Source of the DNA: Turritopsis dohrnii
Lineage: Eukaryota; Cnidaria; Hydrozoa; Anthoathecata; Oceaniidae
DNA: 64,000 nt
NCBI GenBank assembly: GCA_027922465.2
Contig: BQMF02000432.1
Location: 124,001 to 188,000, forward strand
Direction: 5' to 3'
This document shows, one piece after another, positions 1 through 11,800 of this stretch. The notes below the pieces were generated by a model. It had not been told where the DNA came from. It worked only from the letters and a program-made list of their open reading frames with translations, and did not search any database. The position numbers and the translations under genes are program-made. Position 1 is the first letter of the stretch, and each line of letters opens with the position of its first letter.

Positions 1-431
1 TCAGGGAGGTGGCCGGTAGAATTTGTGTTCTTCCATAGGGGGATTTCAACCCATAACCACTGGTATACCAGCCGAAAAAATTACCATTAAGCCACTGCTG
101 CTTTATTTATTCAATTAGGAAATTCAGGTTTAATGTTGTGTGAAGTCAAGGTTACCACAGTTGATTGGGATAGTCAAGATTACCACTAACCTGAAGAACC
201 TTGTGACCCATTTCACCCAATTTCAATTTTGTCTTTGAAATCACTGGAAGGTCTGTATATCCGAGAGGACAGATTTTCTTCAGTATATATATATAATGAA
301 GAGAGAATACAAGGGGATCCTTTTTCTGAAATGAGCTTGAATCTGGGATTATAAGGTCATTGAGATACAGTTTTGTATATATGTATCCCATTAGTATGTA
401 TATACTAACTTTTGTTATTTCATTTTTGTAG

Positions 432-2105
432 TCGAAAAAGCGAGGTTTGAGTCATGAGGAAAAAAGACAGAGAATGCTTGAAATCTTCTATGAAAAGGTA
501 CAAAAACAAACTGAATGATATATAAATTTAACATAAAGATGTGTCTGTAAGTTTTTTTTGACTGCATCCCTTTTTAGAAGATTTGAATAATGTTTTTATT
601 GATGGTTTTAGAAAACCTTTTTCCAGTTGAAAGAGCTCGAAAAAATTGCTCCAAAAGAGAAAGGAATCAGTAAGTTGAGTATGAATAAAGTTTCGAAGTT
701 CATTTGTACCAGATGGCATACGTTTTGCTAATTTATAATTCAAGCACCAATGTCGGTGAAAGAGGTTTTGCAGAGTTTAGTTGATGATAACCTGGTAGAT
801 AGTGAAAGAATTGGAACTTCAAACTACTTTTGGTCATTCCCGAGCAAAGCCATCCATACGGTAAGCCCTGAGAAATATTCACATACTATAATTTATAGAT
901 ATTGATAAAAAAAAACGCTGGAAAAATATATATATATAAAACAAAATAAGACACTGAATATTATTAAACTATTTTGGCACTGTAAGTCTTCTTCAGGTTC
1001 CACCAGGTTTAGTATAAATCGCTGCTTATTTTGTTCTTTAATTTATTATATTTATAATTGTATTTTGTGACACATTTATGGTGCGATTGAATATGTTTAT
1101 TCATTATGAATAATTGTTGTTTACTGCTTTCAACGTATACACAAAGCTGTTTATTTAGTTGCAATACTGTTTCTCCACTATCAAGTTCCTAATTATAGAA
1201 TTTTCAGAGTTCAGTGGTACCATTAAAATAAGGGTGCTTATTGCAAGCATGATTTTTTTGAATGACATGCATTGCATTTTAATGTGTAATGGCAAGCCAT
1301 TTTAGCAAAAGTTGTGTGAATAATTGCTACGAATAAAATTAAATGGAGCTACTTTTGTATTTCTTCAAGGAAACCTGCTTTGATGTTTGAAGCTTTTCTA
1401 TCATGTACTTTGTTATTTCAACAGAAAACTCTATTCATGAATCTGGCAGTTATTTTTAATAGCTGTTTGCTAGGGGTTTAAGTGTGTGGGAACTTACTGC
1501 GAATTTCTACAGATTTTGGGGTTGTTTATTATTAGACGGACCAATAAGAGGCAAGACAAGACAATCATAAAAGGTGGAATGTCAAGCTGGTGTAGCAAAA
1601 ATTTTGTCAATAATTCCTATCAGTAATTCCATTCTTTCACCCCTTTTTATAGAGGAAGAGAAAAATCCAGAATTTGTCTGAAAAAGTTGGTGAATTAAAA
1701 TGCAGGCTGGAAGGGAATGAAAAGAAACTTGAAGAACTAAAGAAAGGGAAGGAAGAATCTGTCAGTTTGCCTTTTTTATTCTTCCACAACGTTGTGAATT
1801 TTCCATTTTTTAATGATTTTAATCACAATGATTTATAGGAAGAACGAACAAAATTGATTGCTGAAATGAATAATCTCGAAGAACGAAACAAAATTCTGAA
1901 GTTGACTCTGGAGCAGTATCGTGAATGTGATCCTGAAGTTTTGAAGGGAGTGGAATCTCAATGTTTAACAGCTAAAGAAGCTGCTAACAGATGGACAGAC
2001 AATATTTTTAATCTAAAATCCTGGTGTAACAAGAAGTTTAATATTGATATGAAAGATATCGAAAAACAGTTCGGTGTGCCAGAAGATATGGATTATATTG
2101 AATGA
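432..2105 (+). CDS. MND1: Meiotic nuclear division protein 1 (first coding exon not found)
   Basis: MND1 pairs with HOP2 (PSMC3IP) and stimulates RAD51/DMC1 strand exchange in meiotic recombination, in the nucleus. Visible coding exons are 432-497, 612-669, 745-860, 1653-1760 and 1839-2105. All have GT donors and AG acceptors, and the phases agree. With an initiator Met the product is about 205 residues, the usual family length. It begins [15 protein letters not shown], continues through the winged-helix region with [11 protein letters not shown] and [16 protein letters not shown], then a charged coiled coil, and ends with the conserved [12 protein letters not shown] and [11 protein letters not shown]. 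In-frame TAG at 429-431 is part of the acceptor, so the ATG must lie in an upstream exon. No ATG directly followed by GT was seen in bases 1-428, so that exon is probably outside the window. METTL14 follows on the same strand 720 bp downstream. Confidence 0.95.
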
Positions 2106-2828
2106 TGATGTTCTGTGTTCACAGTCTTGTTGTAGAGTTTACTTTCGTTCTATTCAAGGTCTAATTAAATTTTATTGATTCTCTGTTTTTGCATGATACG
2201 TTAAGTGCATAACAGTGTTCTCTAACAATTTTTCATGAAAGGTTATATTTTCAACATAAATATTTAAAGTACATAACTTAAAGTTTCATGCTTACTGCAT
2301 TCATCAGATGTACATAAAAGAATTCTCTGACGATTTCTGAGTTATTTTGTCAGTGGAGAATTCGTTATTGCGTCGCCAACAAATTTGGTTGTTGGTTGAT
2401 TGGATTTTTGTTTTTCCAGAATAAAATGGAAAATGAAAATACATGTATTGAGAAATTGCGCTAAGTGATAACAAGTAGAATACGTTCTTATTGTGTGTAG
2501 CAGTTTTAAGGAAGTAGTCTGATACACACTATCTGTTGAAGTGTTGTGTATATATATTTTTTTATTGAAAGCCTTTTCTTTTCTTTGTTGTAAGTTTCCG
2601 TTTGATGGAAGAGATTCCTATATCGTAAACGACCAATTAAATCTATACTTAATAAACTCCCCGTGAAAGTCCCTGCCAATAAACGCCCACATTTGAAGAG
2701 ACAGCCGTGCTAAATGTTAGACTTATATAAAGTTGAAGCCCAATGCTGATGACTCAAGGTTACGTCACTGCATCGTCTCGCTAATCCAGATCTAGTCTTA
2801 CTACTTCTTCTTATACTTTCAGACTGCA
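2106..2828. other. MND1-METTL14 intergenic region
   Basis: AT-rich sequence that holds the MND1 3' UTR and the METTL14 promoter and 5' UTR. No ORF with recognisable content and no repeat were seen. Confidence 0.5.
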
Positions 2829-5603
2829 ATGAGCGAAAAATTAAAACAATTGAAAGAAAGATCAAAACTCCGTCGGCAGTTGCTGGCTCAACAGCTTGGC
2901 GCCAAAAATGAAAATGATTTTGGTACTATCCTTGGAAAGAAGGAGGATATCAAAGTGACGCCGTCCGTTGTTATAAATCCGACTGACTTGACGTCACCGA
3001 CATCAAATGAATCCTTCCAGCTACCAGGTATGTCGGTTGTTGCTTTACGATGACGAAGATAGTGACACGAGTAATGCGAATTGTGTTTCGTGTGGAGTTC
3101 CTTTCATGTAGAAGAATTAAAAGCCTTTTTTTAATGACATCGTTTATAGATTTCTTAGGAAATGTGAAAAGGAAGTTGCAAATAAAATCATGTACCACTC
3201 TGTTTCGGTTTAATCCATAACTTTTATGATTTTGTTATTCTTGAATTCACGGCGCAAGCGTTTTCCAATCAGAACTTGAAATTTTGATTATTTTTGTTTC
3301 TTTTTAATATTCGCCACATCTTCCTCCTCGTTGCCGCCATTCTTTGGATAAAGGCGGTTATCATTGCATTAACGTTTACAGGAACGTTAAGTTAACGTTT
3401 AGTTTTAACTATGTGTAATGAAGCATATCTTGAAGGATTTTTCACTCCCCTTCACTGCTTGATGTATGTGATTGTGTAGTATTGTTTCAATATATGATAT
3501 AAACAAGTGGCACTTTATGCCAGTATCATAACTGATATTTTTCAGTTCACAAGCAAATCGACTGTATGGGCAAATTTGTTGAAAAGTCACTGCGAAGGAG
3601 CGTATTTCTATAGAAATATACACACTATTTTAATATGAGCGCTCTTCATTGCAACGACTTTTTGGCTGCTAGGTATTCACTTGTTAAACTAGGTGTTTAT
3701 TATACAGATGTATTGACCGTAAACATTCACCTCTGAAAATAAAATGAATTTTGGTTGTCAACTGAAGCTCTTATCGTGTTACCATTTCTCCAGGCAGCAT
3801 GATGAAATACTCAAAGAAAAGGACTTTCTTTTTCATTCAGGGAAACTCATTGGTAAACCGAAAGTCCTTATATCCGACGCAAAAAGAGTTTCCAAAAAGC
3901 GGAAAAAGAGTGCTGACCAGACTATGACCAGTGAAGTGTACACAGACTCTAAAACCTTTTTGAAGGGAACACATTCCCTTAATCCTCATAACGATTACTG
4001 TCAGCATTTCGTCGACTCTGGGTATCGTCCACACAACTTCATCCGTGATACGGGAATCGTTGATAGGTTTGAAGAGTATCCCAAATTAAAAGAACTGATC
4101 AAGTTAAAGGATGAGATCATCACCACGCGAGCCACGCCACCAATGTATGTCTACCTTTAATTGGTTTGTATGTTCTAACAGATTTTTATGGTCAAATAAA
4201 ATGAAATTCATTTAGGGCAGAAAAGATTTGGGAAGAAAATATTACGGAATGAAAGAATGCAGAATGATAGTTTGCGAGTTTTGGTGAAATTCAATTTTAG
4301 TTTCACGATCCGAGGGAAAATTTATGCCATGGAAATTTCTTCTGCGAAAAACTCAGATATTTGCATTTTTTTATTCCGCAATATTTCCATGCACGATCTT
4401 TTCTTCCTTTAGGTAAGTATCGGATGGTAAGTATCGGATGGGATACATTTAGGGATTTTTATCATTAAAACACATCATGTCTGTAATGCAGTGTAATTGT
4501 GCTATGTGAGAAATCGGGTTACTGACACGCTTAGTAAGGAGGTTCAAAGCAGCGGTTTGTAGTCAATAAGTAGGATGTTCCTTGAATTCAACATTTGGAA
4601 ATCACCAGTTACAGAAAATATACTGTATATAATCCATCCGGTTTCAACACTGATAAATCCTTTTCTGATATAGGCATGTCCAATGCGACCTAGACACGTT
4701 TGACCTGACTGAGTTAGATTACAAGTTTGATGTGATACTTATCGATCCTCCGTTAGAGGAGTACCAGAGGAGGTGTCCTGGTCTCATGTTTAATTGGAGA
4801 CCGTGGGAGTGGGAAGAAATTATCAAACTTGAAGTAGGACAAGTAGCTGCACAAAGGTCGTTTTGTTTCCTCTGGTGTGGATCTGCCGAAGGACTCGACG
4901 AAGGAAGAAAGTGTCTGAAAGCTTGGGGTGGGTTGTTCATTATTCATGTGTATACTTTTAAAATAATGACATGTGTTAATCTTCTGTTTGTGATTTGTTT
5001 TTTGGCAAAGGTTTTCGGCGTTGTGAAGACATATGCTGGATAAAAACAAATAAAGGTAACCCTGGCAACACCAAGTATATGGAACCCGATTCTGTGTTAC
5101 AACACACGAAAGAACACTGCTTGATGGGTATCAAAGGCACTGTTCGTCGAAGCACCGATGGAGATTTCATTCACGCAAACGTGGATTTGGACATCATAAT
5201 TAGTGAAGAACCAGAATATGGGAATACTAGTAAGCCGGAAGAAATATTCAAAATCATCGAACATTTTTGTCTAGGTCGGAGACGTTTGCATATATTCGGA
5301 AATGACCACACAGTTCGTCCCGGATGGGTAACAGTCGGTCCTGATCTAACCAGCTCGAATTACTCGAGCGAACTCTATCACTCTTACTTCAATAAGGATG
5401 TTGATGATTATCTGGTTGGTAGTACCGACCTCATTGAGCAATTACGCCCCAAATCTCCACCAGCTTCGAAGTTACAAGGCGCCACGCGAGGGCGTGGTCG
5501 AGGTCGTGGGAATTCTGATAATCAGGGAAGGGCGCAATCGTTAGGGGGTGGTTCGTCTTCTCGTGGTGGTTTTACTGGTAGAGGTTATAATACAAAATTT
5601 TAA
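2829..5603 (+). CDS. METTL14: METTL14, non-catalytic subunit of the m6A RNA methyltransferase
   Basis: METTL14 forms the nuclear METTL3-METTL14 heterodimer that writes N6-methyladenosine on mRNA; it is the RNA-binding, catalytically inactive partner. Exons: 2829-about 3027, about 3794-4144, 4674-4927 and 5011-5603. The N-terminus carries the family signature [18 protein letters not shown]. Exon 2 has [19 protein letters not shown] and the FEEYPKL block. Exon 3 has the degenerate catalytic motif DPPLEEY at about 4744, where METTL3 has DPPW and vertebrate METTL14 has EPPL. Exon 4 has [40 protein letters not shown] and [12 protein letters not shown], then a C-terminal RG/RGG-rich tail as in human METTL14. 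Junctions 2-3 and 3-4 are in phase. Junction 1-2 is not resolved: the best donor (CAG/GTATGT at 3028) does not match the phase of exon 2. Either a weaker donor is used (3032, joined at 3794) or a small exon was missed. The stop codon faces the convergent gene 143 bp away. Confidence 0.95.
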
Positions 5604-5746
5604 TTGAAATTTTGTAAATGTTTTCAATATTACATCGAATATCAGAAGAATTCAGGGCGTTTTTTTAGTCAACCCGAAACAGTTTTTTTATGTACAGTTC
5701 GTTTGTGCAAAGTAAAAAGTTCAGAAATGATATGTTCTTTGTTTGT

Positions 5747-7739
5747 TTATTCGTTCTCCTCTTGTTTCAACTTTTCAATTTCTTCGTTTGCCAATTTTCG
5801 CGCTAACTCTTCATCATAATCGTCCTCATCTTCAAGGTGCGGTTCAACTGGTTCCGACGGAGCTCGTTGACGTTCGTCTTCTTCAAATTCTTCGTCTCGT
5901 CGTCGTTGCTCTTCACGTATTCGTTCTTGTTCTCGCAAGTATTCTTCGTCGTCCTCATCTTCTGTCGGATGATCGTCGTCCTCTTTTGTGATGACAACTG
6001 TCGGGGTTTTTGGTTCGTCTTCGTCACTATACTTGTCAAATCTTTCAGACACTTCACCCTTTTCTGCGTCATCTTCGTCGAGCTTTTCTTCGTCGTCATC
6101 CACTATTTTCTTCGGAGGTTCCTCATCACTGTAATCATCAAGCTTGGCTGTAGTGCTCTTAGCTGTAAATTCTTCTTCATCATCCGAGTATGCCTCTACT
6201 TTCTTGGAAACGCTTCGAGTTGGTACTGAGGATACATACTCATCGTCACTCTCGTCCGAGTATACATCTCTACCACGTGCAAAAGATTTACTGCTTGTGG
6301 TTTGGTAATCACTCGGTTGTGTGCTCAGGATGTAAGACTCTACATTCTTGTAATTCTTTGCAATCTGGTCTTGCTTTTTCAGCAGTTCCTGTGCTTTCAC
6401 TCGCATCTCTTTTACAACATCGATGTTATCTTTCAGCTCGAATTGCACGCGTTGTTGTTTTTTCTGCACGTTTTCTAACGACTCGCAAATAAATTGCGCT
6501 CGTTCTTGTAAGCGCTTAAAAGTTGACTCGATTGCCTCTAGCATGTCTTGTGTCTCTTCCTTCTCAAGATTGTCAAGTGTTTGGGTTAGTTGAGATAAAT
6601 TTCTAAAAGAAAAAGAAACGGTTATCAGTTAAGCTTTTTGCTTTTATATTTTTCACGAATAGCAATTTGCATTCTTTTTTTATATATATAAATATAGACT
6701 TCATCATAAGCATACTAAGGCTGAAAATTTGTGAAAAAATAAGCATATGACAAGCATAATCTGAGGCTGAGCACGAACCTTATGGGATTTTTTTAGAAAC
6801 AACTACAAAAATGAACTTCTGCCTTAACAGCTTTCGGGACAAGGTGGTTTTAGGGGCAGGAAAATAAGAACATAATCACAGGCTTAAAATAAACAACAAA
6901 CCACGTTTGGACGAAGTCTTATAAACAACTATTTAATGCGTTATCAATAACTTTCTGCAAACAGCTTGGACAAATTCTACGATAAGCAAGCATTATATCT
7001 GGCTGTAATTGGGGCTGGACTTAAAAATACCCCATGCTTATAAAAAAAAAGAGTGTACTTGACTTTAAAAGGCAAAAAAAATATTTTTCGATAAGTTTCA
7101 TTTTCATATTAAGGTATTGTTTACACTACTCAATTTCCTACCGCGAGAAATTCATATTCATAATTGCCGTAAGCCCAGTTTTCACTAGAAGTTTTGGAGC
7201 AAATTCTCCACATATACTCGTCTGGATCATTAGATTCTCAAAGAAGCAGTCACAGATAGTTTTATAATAGAGTTTTAAAGACCTCGAAAAGTTTCTTTTA
7301 AATAATGTTTTAATGCTACTTTTTCATCCATTTGTCACAGATTTTGAATGGAATGCATTCTAACTTTCATTGGAGTCATTTCACTTCTGAATATTCAACA
7401 GAACCAAACTATCAACGCACAATGAAAAGACCAGCTGTTGTATGCGTGGAACTCAAAACATTCTGTAAATTACCCTTACCTTTTTCTCTCTTCGTTTAAG
7501 CGGTCCTTTTGTTCTTTGGTCACTAAATCGTCGCCACTGAATTCGTCACTGTCTGATGAAAAATCAACAGTAAATCGAGGTGAAGTTGGTCTAACACTGC
7601 TGGCTTCTAACAGCTTTGCTTGTATATACAGAAGATTATTCTTATCAGAGATATCAGGCGTGTTCATCACCGTCTCTTTTGAACGATCCGATTGTTGTAT
7701 GACATTCCCATTTACATCCATTGTTTCGTTTAAATCCAT
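5747..7739 (-). CDS. Acidic coiled-coil protein of unknown function
   Basis: Two exons on the minus strand, 7739-7480 and 6602-5747, are joined by a canonical GTAAGG donor and TTTTAG acceptor in matching phase. They encode about 371 residues. The first in-frame ATG is at 7739 (MDLNETMDVNG); the longer reading frame upstream begins with TTG and is not used here. After a Ser/Asp-rich stretch (DFSSDSDEFSGDD) there is a helical region of about 120 residues with heptad-like spacing (LSQLTQTLDNLEKEE to YKNVESYIL). The rest is very acidic with repeated YSDE/YSDD motifs (for example DVYSDESDDE and DDYSDEEPPKK), and the end is helical and charged. I do not recognise the family. The composition suggests a scaffold or adaptor with an intrinsically disordered acidic half. 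The many Ser-Asp/Glu sites would suit casein kinase 2 phosphorylation; that is inference. Confidence 0.8.
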
Positions 7740-8290
7740 TTGTTTAATGATTATAAAAAAACCTTCTTGCAATATTTAAAACACAAACGGTTTAAGCCGA
7801 TAAAAAATGTTTTTTTGAATTTCAGGAGAAAATTGTTTTCTATTTCACTATTTTTCTTGTGTTTACTCCTTACAATGACTTGATAGGATTTGTCATCTGA
7901 ACGTTTGAACGTTAAATTGGGATGAGATGACCAACTTATTAAAATAACATTCTGTTTTTGATATCAATTTAACATTTTATTGTCAGCGGAATCATCACAA
8001 TAGTGCGTCCATTTTAGTTTGTAAATTTCTAATCGTTCGAATCCCAAAATGTTTAATTGAAAAATTTGCATCTGAATGCAATAATTCGATGAAATATACA
8101 TATAAATATATATTTTGGAAGTTTTTTACTATACACTTCGATACCAGACCTCTTTTATGATGTCAACTGGAAGAGAACTGTTAGAAAATTTAAGAAGAAC
8201 TTGGTATAGGTATTTATTCAAAGAAATTTTTTTGAACTCAAAAGGTTTGGAAGATAGGGGCGGAAAATGAATGTATCTATATATTAATAG
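7740..8290. other. AT-rich spacer
   Basis: Promoter side of the acidic coiled-coil gene. No coding signal was seen. Confidence 0.4.
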
Positions 8291-8295
8291 CCGAT

Positions 8296-8770
8296 TCTCT
8301 GTCTGTCTGTCTGTTTGTTTGTCTGTCACGCAAAATGGTAGATATAAACTGCGAAAGAAATCGGGAAGTCAGCAATGTAAAATCACACATAAATTATTTC
8401 TCTTCTTGTGCGCGAACGTTAATCTGAAACCATTGCATTGGGACCCAAATCGAACGTGACGTTTGGGGAAATTTATCTCGGTAACCAATAGAGATAACTG
8501 ACGTTTTTTGGGGTCCGCGATACGGGCGATGGGGTGACGAAAAATTTGGATCTAAATTTTTTGGGACGAGTCTGTGACGTCATCAAAATCTTTGAACGAT
8601 GATATCTCCGTAACGGTTGGTCGTAGCAAAACGATCCCATACATTTTTTTGATCAGTTTTTCAAGCTCTATAACATGGGTACACTTATCATTGCCGATTC
8701 CTTGATTTTATTTTTGTGAAGTCAACGCATGCTGAACATGGGCGGCGAACGACGCCGCCTTGGCGGCTAG
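8296..8770 (+). mobile_element. Candidate non-autonomous Helitron-like element
   Basis: The right end has the classic Helitron arrangement: a GC-rich 7-bp hairpin (8741-8747 pairs with 8753-8759, loop AACGA) followed by CTAG at 8767-8770 and then a T. The left end is a TC-start followed by a (TCTG)n tract at about 8296-8330. There is no coding capacity. The interior contains a phrase on cryptic inverted or direct structure (GACGTCATC) also seen in other repeats here. The exact 5' base is uncertain (T8295 or T8296). A 96-codon ORF that overlaps the right end was not accepted as a gene. Confidence 0.6.
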
Positions 8771-9066
8771 TATCATATTATTTATCGAATATTTATTTTT
8801 CAAAATCAATGAGAAAAAAATAATTTCGCTTTACATTATTGTTTCTATTATCCACCACCTTGTTAAACCAGTGATTGGGAAAATAAGCAATGTCAAAAAA
8901 TACGAAGAATGGGAGAGAACCCAGGACTTCCAATCTTCCTTGATAAAAGGTCTGTTAAATGTTTTTGCTTTTTTGTACTATGTTATCTACTTTGAACCCA
9001 CTAAAAGATTTCATTATGCTAATTACGTTTTTCAAGAGTTATTTAAATAAGTCCACTTTGGTTTGT

Positions 9067-10257
9067 TTAATTCCTTGTATATTCGATGAATTTCTGAAAC
9101 TCTCCATCTGATAGTGTAACACCACTCGCCCACGGATGTCCTCCTCCGATGGTGCTTCCACTCACAGACATGACAAATTTGGCCAAATCTCGCGCATCAT
9201 AATTTTTATCCACACGGCGAAGAGAGAAATAGTGCGAATCTTCTCCTTTGTTGTTTTTTCTTGCTGGATTCATTAGCACAGCATATTGTGTGTTTGTCTC
9301 GATCATTTTCTTCCGTACAAACAATTCCAAACTTCTTCCAAAAGCCATTATATCCATGGCAACAAGAAATATATTTGATGTCTTGTTCCCAATCTCCAAA
9401 CCGGTTACCACTTTGCCATCACGCAACTTCGTCTTCATGTCCCGCAGCAATTTCAAAAATTTCTGACTGGCCTCCTCGGAGAACACTTCTTGGGAATCCC
9501 CATTTATGACACTATTGCCATGACGCGTGTACACAGATATTTCTCTTAGAAACAAATCCGTGATGACTTGATTATCCAGATTGTTATCGTAAAGGAAACA
9601 CCATTCGTGTGTTTTAGGAAGAACATGATCGAGCACATAATATAACTCCATGTTCTTTTCAGAAATTTGGCGTAAATTTTCATTGCATTTGTTGCGAGAT
9701 GGTGTTTCGTCTTTGAGTTGTTTTGCAAATGCGCTTTTAGCAATTTTCATGCAGTTCCAATACCCTGCTACCTCGGGGTTCATGCCTTCATATTCACTGT
9801 ATTGAATAATTTGGACCAAATTTTCACAGTCCAGTTTCTGTTTTTGATCCAGTGTCAGCAATGCATACATCATCATAGCAGCACATCGTTCCGCATCGAA
9901 AGAAAACTGAAAATTCGCCATTCCAATCAGTCTGTTCATGGGGGAATCATCTTTTCTGGGGTGATGATCATAAACATCCAATTTGATCTTGTGAAGAATA
10001 GTCAAAAAATAGGCCACTTCTTCTTCGAGGTCTGGACTGCAATCAACGTAAATAATGTGACATTTTGCTGAGTCAGCTTTTTCTACTGCAGTTTTGACGC
10101 GTTCAAAAGACTCATGAGTTCTCCAGTAGGGGACAAATACAATACTCGATCCTGAATATAGTATTGACGTTATAATGGCCGACATTAAGCCGTCAACGCA
10201 TGGCTTGTTGGGATAAGAATGGAAAACAATGACGGTGACAACATTTTGATCCGACAT
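9067..10257 (-). CDS. DHH/DHHA1 family phosphoesterase-like protein
   Basis: Single-exon ORF of 396 residues starting at an ATG (MSDQNVVTVIVFHSY). DHH-superfamily proteins are two-metal phosphoesterases that include RecJ, inorganic pyrophosphatase/prune, and nano-RNA or cyclic-dinucleotide hydrolases. Metal-ligand motifs appear in order: H13 with D22 (HSYPNKPCVDG), D72 in YVDCSP, the DHH triad at residues 97-99 (VYDHHP), and the DHHA1 GGGH motif at residues 371-374 (GGGHPWASG). Motif I lacks the first Asp of the usual HxxPDxD pattern; only the second is present, so activity needs care. The substrate cannot be told from sequence. The lack of introns, unlike its neighbours, could mean an old retrocopy or a bacterial-type ancestor. 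A further 5' non-coding exon is possible. Confidence 0.85.
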   Translation of the reverse strand: MSDQNVVTVIVFHSYPNKPCVDGLMSAIITSILYSGSSIVFVPYWRTHESFERVKTAVEKADSAKCHIIYVDCSPDLEEEVAYFLTILHKIKLDVYDHHPRKDDSPMNRLIGMANFQFSFDAERCAAMMMYALLTLDQKQKLDCENLVQIIQYSEYEGMNPEVAGYWNCMKIAKSAFAKQLKDETPSRNKCNENLRQISEKNMELYYVLDHVLPKTHEWCFLYDNNLDNQVITDLFLREISVYTRHGNSVINGDSQEVFSEEASQKFLKLLRDMKTKLRDGKVVTGLEIGNKTSNIFLVAMDIMAFGRSLELFVRKKMIETNTQYAVLMNPARKNNKGEDSHYFSLRRVDKNYDARDLAKFVMSVSGSTIGGGHPWASGVTLSDGEFQKFIEYTRN

Positions 10258-11372
10258 CTAAAAAGATCAGAAATTAACAAATTAAAAACACTTAACTTTT
10301 TCAACACGCAGATAACAAATATATTAAACAAATGGATGTAGAAACGGGCATGCTACCTAATAGTAGATCCTCGTTTTCCTAGACAGCAGAATTCGACCGT
10401 GATTCATGAGACTGAACAGTGCTTAGCAAAACTTTACGTACTTTAACTGCAAATTTGAGCACATCAAAACTTGTCAGTGTAAACCTTGTTAAATTTGTTT
10501 GGGACAGCGAGTACTTAGTCACGTGATGATAAGTTCTTTTAAACTTAGTCACGAGTCATCACTCGTTCTCTGAAACGCTTTTACAAGAATTTTCACTGAC
10601 AAGTTGATGGACTCATATTGGAAGATAAACATACTCTTGGACTGGAAAATGTTAATAATAACTTCACATGTTATGATGATGACGTTACTTTGATGATCGT
10701 GAATCAATGCATGTTTTCGATTTAAAATATACTTTTAAAAGTCATTATCTATTTATCCTTTCAACTTTGAAAATCACGTTCTCCCTCCAAAAAATGAAAC
10801 AGAAAAAAAAAACAACCTAACTTTAGGAAGTGAGTAGATGCATCTTAGAATTGTGTTTTATAAGTCTGCAAATAAACAGCAACATTTCAAAGAGTGCTTT
10901 TAATAATCTTCAAATATGTTTTATTAACGACAATGTTTTTACTTAGACTCTCCATCATGGTGTTTTTAGCAACAACAAACCCTAGCTCAAATCTGTTGCT
11001 TGTATTCTTATAAAAGCAATCTTATCATGAAAATGCGAGAATGCGACGAGCAATGCATTTTTCTTCATTATGCTAAAATGATTTTTCATGTGGGAAATAG
11101 CCGAAATGTGCAGAGAGGGCAGTGTGTAAATTACTCAAAGGCATATTCTGTTTTGACCTTTTTTGTCAACTCCACTATGAATTGATATAGAAGAAAGTCT
11201 TACAAAAGTGTTTGACAGTGTGTCAGACATAAATTCACCATAGTTTTGCTGGTGAACGTTTATAAGTTTTGGAGAAATTTGGTCACATTCTACAATTTTG
11301 CTACAAAAGCATCCTATTTTTCGTATCTTCTTTCCAGAAGAATCTCCCTTCTCTCGCACGCATTGATAAAAA
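10258..11372. other. Intergenic, no gene seen
   Basis: AT-rich with only short ORFs without recognisable content. It includes the upstream region of the DHH-family gene. Confidence 0.4.
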
Positions 11373-11800
11373 TACAGTGTGTTTCGTAATGTTGGAAATG
11401 GAAATTTTAAAGTTGTTTTTTTAAATGAATATACCGAATTTCAAAATAATTTTTACATCAATGGAAAGCCATTTTCAAGTCTTTCGGCTAGTTTATTTTT
11501 GTGTAAAATGGGTTTTGAAAAAATAAGGAAAATGTCGTCGAAAAATGTAATTAAATTTTTAATGGTCGATTAAGATGTGAATGAAAAGAAATTAAAAATT
11601 ACCATTAAAAATTTAATTACGTTTTTCCATGACATTTTCCTTATTTTTTCAAAAGCCACTTATTCACTTTTCACAAAAACATATCCGAAAGAACTTCAAA
11701 ATGGCTTTCCCACGGTGTAAAAATTATTTTTAAATTCGGTATATTCATTTAAAAAAACAGCTTTAAAATTTCCATTTCCAACATTACGAAACACACTGTA
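11373..11800. mobile_element. TA-flanked foldback MITE, family A copy 1
   Basis: The element spans 11375-11798 (424 bp) and is flanked by TA on both sides (11373-11374 and 11799-11800). It is almost entirely one inverted repeat: the left end CAGTGTGTTTCGTAATGTTG is mirrored at the right end, and the arms of about 200 bp run nearly to the centre. TA duplication and CAGTG termini suit a Tc1/mariner-type non-autonomous element. Related copies lie at 28388-28997 and 40848-41060. Confidence 0.85.

Noticed and set aside
4732..5049. ORFs on both strands overlapping METTL14 exons 3 and 4
   Set aside because: They are alternative frames or read through the intron; METTL14 family similarity explains the region.
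8760..9050. 96-codon hydrophobic ORF on the plus strand
   Set aside because: It overlaps the right end of the Helitron-like element, has no ATG at its first codon and has AT-rich composition expected by chance.
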